Shown: in pieces, positions 23,628 to 31,022 of the stretch | How the letters are laid out: each line of letters opens with the position of its first letter | How positions within the stretch are numbered: position 1 is the first letter of the stretch | NCBI GenBank assembly: GCA_900546315.1 | Contig: URCP01000021.1 | Span: 1-37,813, forward strand | Origin: an uncultured Eubacteriales bacterium | GTDB taxonomy: Bacteria > Bacillota > Clostridia > Oscillospirales > CAG-272 | Direction: 5' to 3' | DNA length: 37,813 nucleotides | Made by a program: the position numbers and the translations under genes | Notes under the pieces: model-generated | What the model was told of the DNA's origin: nothing | Database searches by the model: none | The model's input: only the letters and a program-made list of their open reading frames with translations

Positions 23628-25781
23628 ATGCTTGAATCCGCGAAATGGCTGAGTGCCGGAAAGATTGATGGATGCCCCGAGTTTATCGGGAGATTTGAGA
23701 CCGCGAAGAAGATAAGAAAAGCGACGCTCGAGATGAGCGCCTGCGGAGTTTACTATGCCGAGCTTAACGGAAAGCCGGTCGGAGATTTCGTTCTCGCGCC
23801 GGGATGGACTGTTTACGCGAAGCGAATACAGGTTCAGAGCTACGACGTGACAGATCTTATGGAGCGCACGAACACTCTGACGGTCGAGGTCGCGAGCGGC
23901 TGGTACTGCGGAAATATATCGAGAATACCCGCGGAAGCCGACCATGTTCTGAGGCTGATAGCTCTCCTCACTATCGAGTACGAGGACGGAAAGGTCGAGA
24001 TAATCCCGACCGACGAGAGCTGGACTGTCAGGGAGAGCAAGACGAGATTCGCCGACATCTACGACGGCGAGCACTATGACGCGAACTTCGAGGGCGTCGA
24101 GAAGCCGGTTGTCATCGCCGATTTCCCGCACGACAGGCTCGTGCCTCAGCAGGGCGAGAAGATAACCTATCAGGAGGAGATTTTCCCGAAGTGGATCATA
24201 ACCACTCCGGCGGGCGACAATGTGCTTGACTGCGGTCAGGAGTTCACCGGTGTAATCGAGCTTCACACGACCGCTCCGAAGGGCACGAGAATCCGCCTCA
24301 CCTGCGCCGAGATGTTCGATAAGGACGGGAACTTCTACACCGAGAACTACCGCTCCGCGAAGAGCGAGATGGTCTATATCTGCGGCGGAAACGACGAGAC
24401 ATGGCGTCCGAAGCTGACTTTCTACGGTCTCAGATATCTGCGCGTCGAGGGCGTCGAGGCGTCTCTTGACGACTTCAAGGGCATCGTTATCTGCTCCGAC
24501 ATAAAGCGCACCGGTTATCTCTCCTGCGGGGACGACAAGCTGAACCGGCTGTTTGAGAACATTATCTGGGGACAGAAGGGCAACTTCCTCGACGTTCCGA
24601 CCGACTGCCCGCAGAGAGACGAGAGGCTCGGCTGGACGGGCGACGCTCAGGTGTTTGTCAATACCGCGGCTTATCAGTTCGACGTCAAGCGTTTCTTCAC
24701 GAAGTGGCTCTCCGACATGAAGCTGAACCAGAACAAGTTCGGCGGCATACAGTGCGTGATTCCTGCCGAGTGGAACACCGACTATGATTTCGACGGCAAG
24801 TCGAGCACGGCTTGGGCTGACGCGGCTGTCATCTGCCCTTGGCACATTTACCGTCACTACGGCGACCGTGAGCTTCTGCGCTCGCACTTCGACATGATGA
24901 AGAGGTGGATCGGCTACATGACCTCGCACACGACTGTTCCGGACCTCTGGACGGGCTACTGCGGAAGCGGGAACGGGCATGACCATTACGGCGACTGGCT
25001 CGGTCTCGACGCGAACGAGGGGTCTTATGTGGGCGCGACCGACAGGGATCTGATCGCTTCGGCATACCTGTATTATTCGACATCTCTCGTGGTTCTCGCG
25101 GGTCATGAGCTCGGCGAGGACGTGAGCGGGTTTGAGGAGCAGATGAAGCGGACAAAGGCGGCGTTCAACCGTTACTTCACTGATTACCCGACCCAGACTT
25201 CCTGCGTGCTGGCTCTCTATTTCGGGCTCGCGGAGGACAGGAAGGCGCTTGCGGACAAGCTCGCGGAGATGGTGAGGGACAACGGAAACAGACTGAAAAC
25301 CGGCTTTGTCGGCACGCCGTATCTGCTTTACGCGCTGTCCGAGAACGGCTACATCGACGCGGCGTATGATCTTCTCTGCCAGAATAAGTTCCCGTCGTGG
25401 CTGTACGCGGTTGAGCACGGCGCGACGACCGTCTGGGAGCACTGGGACGGTCTGAAGGAGGACGGAAGCTTCTGGAGCCGCGATATGAACTCGTTCAACC
25501 ATTACGCGTACGGGGCGGTCGCCGGATGGGTCTTCGAGACTGCCGCCGGAATAACGCCGCTCGAGCCGGGATTTGCGAAGGTGAGGATAGCGCCGGAGCC
25601 TGACCGCAGACTCGGGCATCTGAGAGCGGAGTATGACACTGAGCATGGAAGGATCGTGAGCAGCTGGGCGTATGACGAGACGGCTGATATGTTCAGGTAT
25701 GAGATAACAGTTCCGGTCGGGGCTGAGATCGTGATTGACGGAAAGACTTATCAGGTGAAGAAGGGCACTTATCTCTTCTGA
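23628..25781 (+). CDS. Alpha-L-rhamnosidase (GH78)
   Basis: Removes terminal alpha-L-rhamnose from pectin (rhamnogalacturonan), flavonoid glycosides or bacterial glycans. The 717-residue protein lacks a signal peptide and should be cytoplasmic. N-terminal beta-sandwich domains (ATLEMSACGVYYAELNGKPVGD, DVTDLMERTNTLTVEVASGWY) lead to the (alpha/alpha)6 catalytic barrel. The family signature DVPTDCPQRDERLGWTGDAQ carries D331 and the general acid E332; the second catalytic glutamate is E604 in TVWEHWDG. A C-terminal beta domain (GFAKVRIAPEP) ends the protein. AGAAAGGAA lies before the ATG. It is a single gene between two terminators, so it is probably expressed from an unseen promoter or by read-through of the branched terminator. 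Confidence 0.92.
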   Translation: MLESAKWLSAGKIDGCPEFIGRFETAKKIRKATLEMSACGVYYAELNGKPVGDFVLAPGWTVYAKRIQVQSYDVTDLMERTNTLTVEVASGWYCGNISRIPAEADHVLRLIALLTIEYEDGKVEIIPTDESWTVRESKTRFADIYDGEHYDANFEGVEKPVVIADFPHDRLVPQQGEKITYQEEIFPKWIITTPAGDNVLDCGQEFTGVIELHTTAPKGTRIRLTCAEMFDKDGNFYTENYRSAKSEMVYICGGNDETWRPKLTFYGLRYLRVEGVEASLDDFKGIVICSDIKRTGYLSCGDDKLNRLFENIIWGQKGNFLDVPTDCPQRDERLGWTGDAQVFVNTAAYQFDVKRFFTKWLSDMKLNQNKFGGIQCVIPAEWNTDYDFDGKSSTAWADAAVICPWHIYRHYGDRELLRSHFDMMKRWIGYMTSHTTVPDLWTGYCGSGNGHDHYGDWLGLDANEGSYVGATDRDLIASAYLYYSTSLVVLAGHELGEDVSGFEEQMKRTKAAFNRYFTDYPTQTSCVLALYFGLAEDRKALADKLAEMVRDNGNRLKTGFVGTPYLLYALSENGYIDAAYDLLCQNKFPSWLYAVEHGATTVWEHWDGLKEDGSFWSRDMNSFNHYAYGAVAGWVFETAAGITPLEPGFAKVRIAPEPDRRLGHLRAEYDTEHGRIVSSWAYDETADMFRYEITVPVGAEIVIDGKTYQVKKGTYLF

Positions 25782-25800
25782 GAGAACATAAGAATAAGAG

Positions 25801-25830
25801 AGGGACTGCCGTTTTGCGGCGGTCCCTTTT
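25801..25830 (+). terminator. Terminator of the GH78 gene
   Basis: AGGGACTGCCG (25801-25811) pairs with CGGCGGTCCCT (25817-25827) with one G-T pair, then TTT. Confidence 0.9.
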
Positions 25831-25839
25831 CGCGTCCGA

Positions 25840-25911
25840 TGCACGAAAATGGGAAAATGCACGAAATTTTGGTCAGGGTGTCCCCCTTGTATATTTAAGA
25901 TTTTGTTCATA
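25840..25911 (+). repeat. Repeat A, left copy (72 bases)
   Basis: Begins TGCACGAAAATG, contains a second TGCACGA after 18 bases, then a C5 tract, TTGTATATTT and TTTGTTCATA. Its reverse complement occurs at 26756-26828 with 62 of 73 aligned positions identical and one gap. Together they enclose the toxin-antitoxin operon as a long inverted repeat. No ORF of credible composition lies in it. Confidence 0.85.
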
Positions 25912-25977
25912 TTTATCTTTCCTGACGCATTGACGCGTGCTTTCGGCTCAGAGAGAGTTCCGGCTCTGTCACCATGG

Positions 25978-26033
25978 CATGACAATTGGGGGTGAATACC
26001 ACCCCCCCTGTATTATTCAGAATGCGTTCATAA
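25978..26033 (+). repeat. Repeat B, left copy
   Basis: Starts CATGACA, then GGGGGTG and CACCCCC arms that form a perfect 7-base-pair hairpin around AATAC, then TGTATTATTCAGAATGCGTTCATAA. It shares the hairpin part with the inverted copy at 26877-26937 and its last 30 bases with repeat A. Confidence 0.7.
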
Positions 26034-26052
26034 TATTGCTCCAAGTAAACGC

Positions 26053-26343
26053 TCATTTTCCGAACAGATCGCTGTGCGTTCCGGTTCTCGAAAGCGTCAG
26101 CACCAGAACATCGTTCTCGACGCGGTAGATCAGAAGCCAGTCGGATTGAATGTGACATTCCCTGTGTCCGCGCCAGTTTCCGGTCAGTTCATGATCTCTG
26201 TTTTCGGGCGGCAGCGTGTTTCCCATCGCGAGCATTCCGATCACGGCTTCAAGAAGCTCGATTTTCAGTCCGCGCTTGATTGCCAGCTTGTAATCCTTCT
26301 TGAACGCCGCGGTCGGCTTGACTGTCAGCTTTGTCTTTCTCAT
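26053..26343 (-). CDS. YafQ-family mRNA interferase toxin
   Basis: A 96-residue RelE-superfamily toxin that cleaves mRNA on the ribosome when freed from its antitoxin. The family signature is very clear: LTVKPTAAFKKDYKLAIKRG at the start, PPENRDHELTGNWRGHRECHIQSDWLLIYRV in the middle (H51 and the H/R-E-C-H-I segment are those used for RNA cleavage in YafQ) and LTLSRTGTHSDLFGK at the end, where RTGTHSDLF holds further catalytic-type residues. The gene overlaps the antitoxin gene by 4 bases (ATGA), the usual coupling. It appears intact. It is the only gene pair inside a set of inverted noncoding repeats. Confidence 0.93.
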   Translation of the reverse strand: MRKTKLTVKPTAAFKKDYKLAIKRGLKIELLEAVIGMLAMGNTLPPENRDHELTGNWRGHRECHIQSDWLLIYRVENDVLVLTLSRTGTHSDLFGK

Positions 26344-26618
26344 TTCTTCAGATCGGCGAAGAGCTCGTCGAGGTCGTTATAGCCCTTTACAGACGGGTCT
26401 TTCGCAATCCTTTCCGCTTCGAGCATGGCGGCGATCGTCTCCTTGTCCGGCTGATTGAGCGAGATTTCAAACGGAATCCCGCCCTCACGAAGCGACTGAC
26501 GCACGAAAATATTGAAAGCCGTTGTGAGGTTCATGCCGAGCTCCGAGAACAAGGCGTCCGCCTGCGCCTTCAGGTCGCTGTCCATCCGGATGCTGATGTT
26601 TGTCGTGGTTCCTGCCAT
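26340..26618 (-). CDS. RelB/DinJ-family antitoxin
   Basis: A 92-residue antitoxin. The N-terminal half, TTNISIRMDSDLKAQADALF with MNLTTAFNIFVRQSLREGGIPFEI, is the ribbon-helix-helix DNA-binding and dimerisation domain of DinJ/RelB. The C-terminal part, ending GYNDLDELFADLKK, would wrap and neutralise the YafQ-type toxin encoded immediately downstream. The dimer normally represses its own promoter. GAAAGGAGA stands 7 bases before the ATG, and a promoter with a near-palindromic spacer lies at 26645-26673. Confidence 0.92.
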   Translation of the reverse strand: MAGTTTNISIRMDSDLKAQADALFSELGMNLTTAFNIFVRQSLREGGIPFEISLNQPDKETIAAMLEAERIAKDPSVKGYNDLDELFADLKK

Positions 26619-26644
26619 AAAACCATCTCCTTTCTTCTGCTATC

Positions 26645-26673
26645 ATTATACTCCGTTTGCACGTGAAACGCAA
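26645..26673 (-). promoter_or_regulatory. Promoter of the toxin-antitoxin operon with a likely operator
   Basis: On the minus strand TTGCGT (26668-26673) and TATAAT (26645-26650) are 17 bases apart. The spacer contains CACGTG, a palindrome partly extended by T and A on both sides (26656-26668), well placed for autorepression by the RelB/DinJ dimer. Confidence 0.65.
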
Positions 26674-26755
26674 TACAGCGCACGAAAAAGATACAATTTG
26701 TTTTCAAGTCGGAGAACAGAGCGATTGCCGCGCTCTCCGAACGGCGATACGTGAT

Positions 26756-26828
26756 TATGAACAAATTCTGAAATATACAAGGGGGGACGCCATGACCCAA
26801 ATCTCGTGCATACTTGCATTTTCGTGCA
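26756..26828 (-). repeat. Repeat A, right copy (inverted, 73 bases)
   Basis: Reverse complement of the repeat at 25840-25911 with one extra C in the C-tract. The outermost TGCACGAAAATG and the innermost TTTGTTCATA are identical in both copies; the differences cluster between bases 13 and 17. Confidence 0.85.
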
Positions 26829-26876
26829 TAGAATCCAGAATGTCACGCCCGGCGATATCTTTTTTGACTTGCATTG

Positions 26877-26937
26877 TGAACAAAAACTGAATAATAGAAA
26901 TAATAGAGGGGGGTGGTATTTGCCCCCGTCTGTCATG
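26877..26937 (-). repeat. Repeat B, right copy (inverted)
   Basis: On the minus strand: CATGACAGAC, GGGGG, AATACCACCCCCC, then CTATTATT twice and TTCAGTTTTTGTTCA. It matches repeat B at 25978-26033 in the hairpin part, with a short duplication in the AT-rich part. It lies outside the right A copy, whereas the left B copy lies inside the left A copy. Confidence 0.65.
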
Positions 26938-26947
26938 CCAATATGCC

Positions 26948-26983
26948 AGAAAACAAGAGAGCCGCCGCAATCGCGGCAGCCCT
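26948..26983 (-). terminator. Terminator of feoAB
   Basis: On the minus strand AGGGCTGCCGC (26973-26983) pairs with GCGGCGGCTCT (26958-26968) using two G-T pairs and a 4-base loop, followed by CTTGTTTTCT. Confidence 0.8.
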
Positions 26984-26988
26984 CGCTC

Positions 26989-29055
26989 TCATATGAGCCT
27001 CAGCAGATTATAAACGACGGCGGACACAACCCACGCCGTACCGAGCTGCATACACACGGTTCCGAGAGTGAACTTCCAGCTTCCGCTCTCTCTCCTGATT
27101 GCTCCGATTGTAGCGACGCAGGGGACGTACAGCAGGACGAAGATCATCATCGCGTAAGCGTTCGCCCGGGTGAAGCCCATTCCTCCGAGCACGCCCGAGA
27201 GAGCCGCCATTCCCTCAGCCGACGCGGCGTTCGCGACGCCGAACAGCACCGACATGCTCGACACGACGACCTCCTTCGCGGCGACGCCGGATATCAGAGC
27301 GACGATTATCTGCCAGTACCCAAGCCCGGTCGGTTTCATGACCGGCACGAGGAACCTCGCCGCGATAGCCGCGAAGCTGTCAGACATATCCCCCGAAGCA
27401 AGCCCGTGCGGTCCGAGATTCAGCAGGAACCAGAGAACTATCGACGCCAGGAATATCGTCGTTCCCGCCTTTGTCAGGTAGTCCTTGACCTTTTCCCAGA
27501 CGTAGATGAATATCGTGTGCGGGTTCGGCGTCTTGTACTCGGGAAGCTCGATGAGGAGCGTGTGGGTGTCGTACTTTTTCGTGAGCTTTGAGACGATGAG
27601 CGCGACGAGAATCGCCGTGACAAGCCCGATGAGATACATGGAGAACGCCGCCGGAGCCGCGAACTTCCCGAAGAACATACCCGAAATCAGCAGATAAACC
27701 GGCAGTCTCGCCGAGCAGGACATGAACGGCGTCACAAACATTGTCTTCAGCCTGTCGCGCCTGTCCTCGAGCGCCCTTGACGCCATGACCGCGGGAACGG
27801 TACACCCGAAGCCGAGAAGCATCGGAATGAACGCCCGTCCGGAGAGCCCGATCTTCCCCATCAGCCCGTCCATGACGTAGGCGACGCGCGACATATACCC
27901 GCTGTCCTCGAGAATGGCGAGCGCGAAGAAGAGTATGACGATGTTCGGCAGAAACGTGAGAATCCCGCCGACGCCGGCGATGATTCCGTCGACAATGAGG
28001 CTGTGAATGAAGCTCCCGACGCCCATCATGTCAAGCCCGCGGCTGACGACGCCGGACAGAGCCCCGAGCCCCATCTCGAAGTAACCTTTGAGAAAATCCC
28101 CGACAGTGAAGGTCAGAGTGAAGACAAGCGCCATTATGGCGAGGAATATCGGCATCCCGAAGATCCTGTGAGTGAGCACCCGGTCGACCTTGTCGGTGAA
28201 CGCGCTTGTCTCGTCCCGGCGCATCAGGACTTCCCCGACGACCTCCTCTATGAAGTCGTACTTTTCGTTTATCATCCGGCTTTCGGTCTCGTCCGACACG
28301 AAGCGCTCCGGATTGTCGATAGGGTACTGCTTTATGATGTCGCCGTCGTTCTCGAGGTACTTTATCGCGTGCCAGCGGACGTTTCTGATATCCGGATACT
28401 CTGAGGTCAGGATTCCTTCGAGCTCCGCTATAGTCTTTTCGGTTTTGTCCGGGTAGACGAGGGCGTGTTCTTTGTGTAAATCTGCGTTCTCACCGACTTT
28501 GTGGTGGTGCTCGAGGGGATGGCTTGCCTTCGGGTCGGCGTGATGGAGGGCGGCGTGCATGAGGGTGTCAAGACCGGTTTTCTTTCTGGCGCTGACCGGG
28601 ATTACCGGGATTCCGAGCATTTCCTGCATACGGTGAATGTCGATCTCCATGCCGCGCTCCTCTATTATGTCCATCATGTTGAGAGCCATGACGACGGGCT
28701 TTCCGAGCTCGATGAGCTGCAATGTGAGGTAGAGGTTTCGCTCAAGCGCGGAGGCGTCCGCCACGTCTATTATCACGTCTACATCGGGCGAGAGTATGCA
28801 CTGCCTCGAGACGCGCTCCTCCATCGTGTAGGACGTGAGCGAGTAGGTTCCGGGCAGATCGGTCAGGGTGAAGTCGCAGTTCTGGAATCTGTAGTGTCCT
28901 TCCTTCTTCTCGACTGTGACGCCGGGCCAGTTGGCGACTTTGAGGTTCGCGCCGGTGTAGGCGTTGAAGAGGGTGGTCTTGCCGCAGTTGGGGTTGCCTA
29001 TGAAGGCGGCGGAGATGTGAGTGGGGTTTCCGGATTCGAGGATGGTGTCAGGCAT
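26989..29055 (-). CDS. feoB: Ferrous iron transport protein B
   Basis: The membrane pump for Fe2+ uptake. The 688-residue protein starts with a GTPase domain: G1 GNPNCGKTT (residues 20-28), G3 DLPG, G4 NMMD, G5 SARKK. A helical linker domain follows (about 170-280), and then the FeoB transmembrane core with the two Gate motifs, recognisable in LPNIVILFFALAILEDSGYMSR, LLGFGCTVPAVMASR and FMSCSARLPVYLL. It overlaps feoA by 8 bases and is the second gene of a two-gene operon. The family is unambiguous; some relatives prefer other divalent metals. Confidence 0.96.
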   Translation of the reverse strand: MPDTILESGNPTHISAAFIGNPNCGKTTLFNAYTGANLKVANWPGVTVEKKEGHYRFQNCDFTLTDLPGTYSLTSYTMEERVSRQCILSPDVDVIIDVADASALERNLYLTLQLIELGKPVVMALNMMDIIEERGMEIDIHRMQEMLGIPVIPVSARKKTGLDTLMHAALHHADPKASHPLEHHHKVGENADLHKEHALVYPDKTEKTIAELEGILTSEYPDIRNVRWHAIKYLENDGDIIKQYPIDNPERFVSDETESRMINEKYDFIEEVVGEVLMRRDETSAFTDKVDRVLTHRIFGMPIFLAIMALVFTLTFTVGDFLKGYFEMGLGALSGVVSRGLDMMGVGSFIHSLIVDGIIAGVGGILTFLPNIVILFFALAILEDSGYMSRVAYVMDGLMGKIGLSGRAFIPMLLGFGCTVPAVMASRALEDRRDRLKTMFVTPFMSCSARLPVYLLISGMFFGKFAAPAAFSMYLIGLVTAILVALIVSKLTKKYDTHTLLIELPEYKTPNPHTIFIYVWEKVKDYLTKAGTTIFLASIVLWFLLNLGPHGLASGDMSDSFAAIAARFLVPVMKPTGLGYWQIIVALISGVAAKEVVVSSMSVLFGVANAASAEGMAALSGVLGGMGFTRANAYAMMIFVLLYVPCVATIGAIRRESGSWKFTLGTVCMQLGTAWVVSAVVYNLLRLI

Positions 29056-29296
29056 TGTTTGTCTCTCCTTCCGGTTTTGTTGGTGTGACGTCGATTCCGT
29101 CGGCGATCTCCTTGCCGAAGGCGAAGCGTGTGCCGCGGAGCTTTACAATCACGGCGCCGGAGCGCTTCTTGTTTAAGAGAGTGAGAGGAGTGCCCATTGT
29201 GAGCCCGAGCATCCCGAGGCGGCGTGCCGTGTCGTGCCGGAGATTGATACCGGAGGCGAGGCAGGTTCTGTTTACGTTCATTTCACGAAGTGTCAT
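29048..29296 (-). CDS. feoA: FeoA family protein
   Basis: An 82-residue SH3-like protein that works with FeoB, probably by docking on its cytoplasmic part. The family features are CLASGINLRHDTARRLGMLGLTMGTPLTLL, with the conserved RLGxLGLxxGTP core, and AVIVKLRGTRFAFGKEIADGI. It is the first gene of the feo operon. Its start follows AGAAAGG by a few bases, and the promoter with two palindromes lies directly upstream. Confidence 0.92.
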   Translation of the reverse strand: MTLREMNVNRTCLASGINLRHDTARRLGMLGLTMGTPLTLLNKKRSGAVIVKLRGTRFAFGKEIADGIDVTPTKPEGETNNA

Positions 29297-29313
29297 CAGT
29301 ATACCTTTCTTTG

Positions 29314-29363
29314 TTAGTCTCGACTAATAATATTAGTATACACTAACTTCTATGATTTGTCAA
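29314..29363 (-). promoter_or_regulatory. feo promoter with two overlapping palindromic metal-repressor sites
   Basis: On the minus strand a perfect TTGACA (29358-29363) and TATACT (29335-29340) are 17 bases apart. Two palindromes, TTAGTGTATACTAA (29333-29346) and TTAGTCGAGACTAA (29314-29327), share the form TTAGT-N4-ACTAA. One covers the -10 box and the other the start region. The outer half-sites recall DtxR/IdeR-type boxes, so an iron-dependent repressor of that family is the likely binder (inference). Confidence 0.75.
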
Positions 29364-29370
29364 GTAAAAA

Positions 29371-29392
29371 ACACAATAAAGAAGCATTGTGT
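29371..29392. other. Inverted repeat between feo promoter and sigma gene
   Basis: ACACAAT (29371-29377) pairs with ATTGTGT (29386-29392) around 8 bases. A CTTTTTT tract 8 bases downstream on the plus strand gives it a weak terminator look, but no plus-strand gene ends here. The rest of 29393-29589 shows an isolated TATAAT (29491-29496) and a palindrome AAACCGGTTT (29558-29567) that may serve the sigma gene. Confidence 0.35.
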
Positions 29393-29589
29393 CATCATGT
29401 CTTTTTTGTACCGTGAACCGTTTCGCGGCAGTGCTCAGTGCCCGCGGCAGCTTCAATATACGGGAGTGGATCGCCATCCATGTTAAGTGATATAATAATT
29501 CCGAAAAAGTTTCATCTGCACTGAACCTTTTCGCCGCAAAAAGCAACTTATTATATGAAACCGGTTTTAATACACCGAAAGGAGGACGC

Positions 29590-30888
29590 ATGGAAATGGA
29601 ACGGGAAGTATCCTTTGAAACGCTGCTGCAAAGGCATCGTGTCGTGGTCGAGCGATATATAAACTTCAGATTGCCGGACAGCTTTGACGCGGATGATGTC
29701 ATTCAGGAAACATACTGTGCGGCATATATCGGATTTGAAAAGCTCCGGAACAAGGAGATGTTCAGAACATGGATACTATCTATAGCGAGAAATCAGTGCA
29801 ATCTGTGGTTCCGCAAAAAATACGGCAATGAACAGATGTCTTTGGAGGATATTCCGGATATGGCAGTGACCGGCGGCAGCGAACAGGCAGACGATACGGT
29901 CGATGGCATTCTGAGCCTGCTGCCAAAGGGATCCGCGGAATTGCTGCTTCTGACGATGAAGGGCTATAAGTACAGCGAGATCGCGGAACGCCTTGACATT
30001 CCTGTCGGTACCGTTAAAAGTCGCTTGCATAACGCGCGGTCGCAGTTCCGTTCCGTGTGCACTCCCGAACAGATCATGATGTTTGAGAAAGGAAGAATAA
30101 CGATGTCAAAGAAGGATCAAACCTGCGGTTTTCCGGAGATCATGCCCGAGCTTGTCCTGAAGGAAAGCTCCCGCCCGTTTTTTGAGGTCAGGTGTGCCGA
30201 CGAAGCCTTTATCGTTCCGATCGTCGGAAACAGGAATTCGGAAGGAACATATCGCCTGAATAAGCTGGCGCTGGTGTCGACCTGCTATGTACCGAAGGCG
30301 GCTGTGATACACCAGGCTGCCGGTGTCAAGATCTGTCGGGACACCTACAATATCAGAGCGGGAAAGCTCTACAAAAATGAGAAGATATGGTTCTCACAGC
30401 TTACCGACGAATATATCCGTGATCTTGCGACGATCGATTGTGACGGAGACGAAGACGATGATATTCCGACTTCAATATATACTTTCCTGGAGGAGGATTA
30501 TGATGTGATCGTCAACGGAAATGACCGTGTTCACGGCAGACCGCTGCTTATCAGGGAAAATCCGCCGAGGATCGTTGACGGCAGGATATATATCGACGAA
30601 TATAATGTGCGGTACACGATGGGAGTGTTTGACGTCACGATTGGGAAAAGGACCTTTGAGACCATAAAGTATATCCGCGTTCAGAACAACAGCAATATTG
30701 CTGAGAACTATGTCGATGAGAACGGAAGACTTGTCTTCATGCGATGGTACGAGTCGGTCGACAGCATAGAGCAGACCGGATGGTATACCGATGACTTCAA
30801 GCGACAGATCGCCGGAAATCCGGAACTGATCGTCAATGGTATAGAATACCGTCTGGTAGAAGACCGGATCAGTGGATACGCGCTCTGA
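29590..30888 (+). CDS. ECF-type sigma factor with long C-terminal extension (first copy)
   Basis: A 432-residue protein. Residues about 8-165 are a sigma-70-like ECF unit: region 2 (ADDVIQETYCAAYIGFEKLRNKEMFRTWILSIARN) and region 4 with the helix-turn-helix YSEIAERLDIPVGTVKSRLHNAR. Residues 172-432 are an extra domain of unknown role without membrane segments; its beta-rich, charged composition suggests a sensory or regulatory part. At the border, codons for Lys-Gly double as a ribosome site (AAAGGAAG, 30088-30095), 7 bases before an in-frame ATG at 30103, so the C-terminal part may also be made alone. AAAGGAGG stands before the main ATG. No separate anti-sigma gene is adjacent. The promoter it recognises is unknown. 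Confidence 0.8.
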   Translation: MEMEREVSFETLLQRHRVVVERYINFRLPDSFDADDVIQETYCAAYIGFEKLRNKEMFRTWILSIARNQCNLWFRKKYGNEQMSLEDIPDMAVTGGSEQADDTVDGILSLLPKGSAELLLLTMKGYKYSEIAERLDIPVGTVKSRLHNARSQFRSVCTPEQIMMFEKGRITMSKKDQTCGFPEIMPELVLKESSRPFFEVRCADEAFIVPIVGNRNSEGTYRLNKLALVSTCYVPKAAVIHQAAGVKICRDTYNIRAGKLYKNEKIWFSQLTDEYIRDLATIDCDGDEDDDIPTSIYTFLEEDYDVIVNGNDRVHGRPLLIRENPPRIVDGRIYIDEYNVRYTMGVFDVTIGKRTFETIKYIRVQNNSNIAENYVDENGRLVFMRWYESVDSIEQTGWYTDDFKRQIAGNPELIVNGIEYRLVEDRISGYAL

Positions 30889-30963
30889 TCCTTTCCCCGC
30901 GCGGTCAACAGAAAGACGGGATCATGATTTCCGATGAACCTGCACCGATCCGTCGTCAGATTA

Positions 30964-30992
30964 TTGACAAAGCGGACGGAATGTGCTATAAT
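30964..30992 (+). promoter_or_regulatory. Consensus promoter of the esterase gene
   Basis: Perfect TTGACA (30964-30969) and TATAAT (30987-30992), 17 bases apart, 31 bases before the ATG at 31023. This also argues against any longer N-terminus for the esterase. Confidence 0.9.
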
Positions 30993-31022
30993 ATAAGAAA
31001 AAAAAGGAAAGCAGGTGCTATA

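Larger units (their letters stand above)
26619..26988. other. Noncoding region between the toxin-antitoxin operon and feoB
   Basis: 370 bases without a credible gene. It contains the toxin-antitoxin promoter, an imperfect hairpin around 26711-26740, repeats A and B in inverted orientation and the feoB terminator. Its base composition is more AT-rich than the neighbouring genes. Confidence 0.7.

Noticed and set aside
22983..25985. A 1000-codon open frame on the minus strand opposite the flavodoxin-like and GH78 genes
   Set aside because: It is the mirror of GC-rich codon use in the sense genes. Its translation is Arg/Val/Leu-rich with no recognisable domain, while the sense GH78 protein is fully diagnostic.
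25913..26158. Short open frames through the repeats flanking the toxin-antitoxin operon (also 26646-26936 and 26755-26970)
   Set aside because: They arise from the repeat sequence itself; the encoded peptides are not conserved in frame between copies, and indels between copies shift the frame.
29343..29702. Minus-strand frame overlapping the first sigma gene and the feo upstream region
   Set aside because: No ribosome site, no family motif, and it runs through the feo promoter side and the sigma coding sequence.
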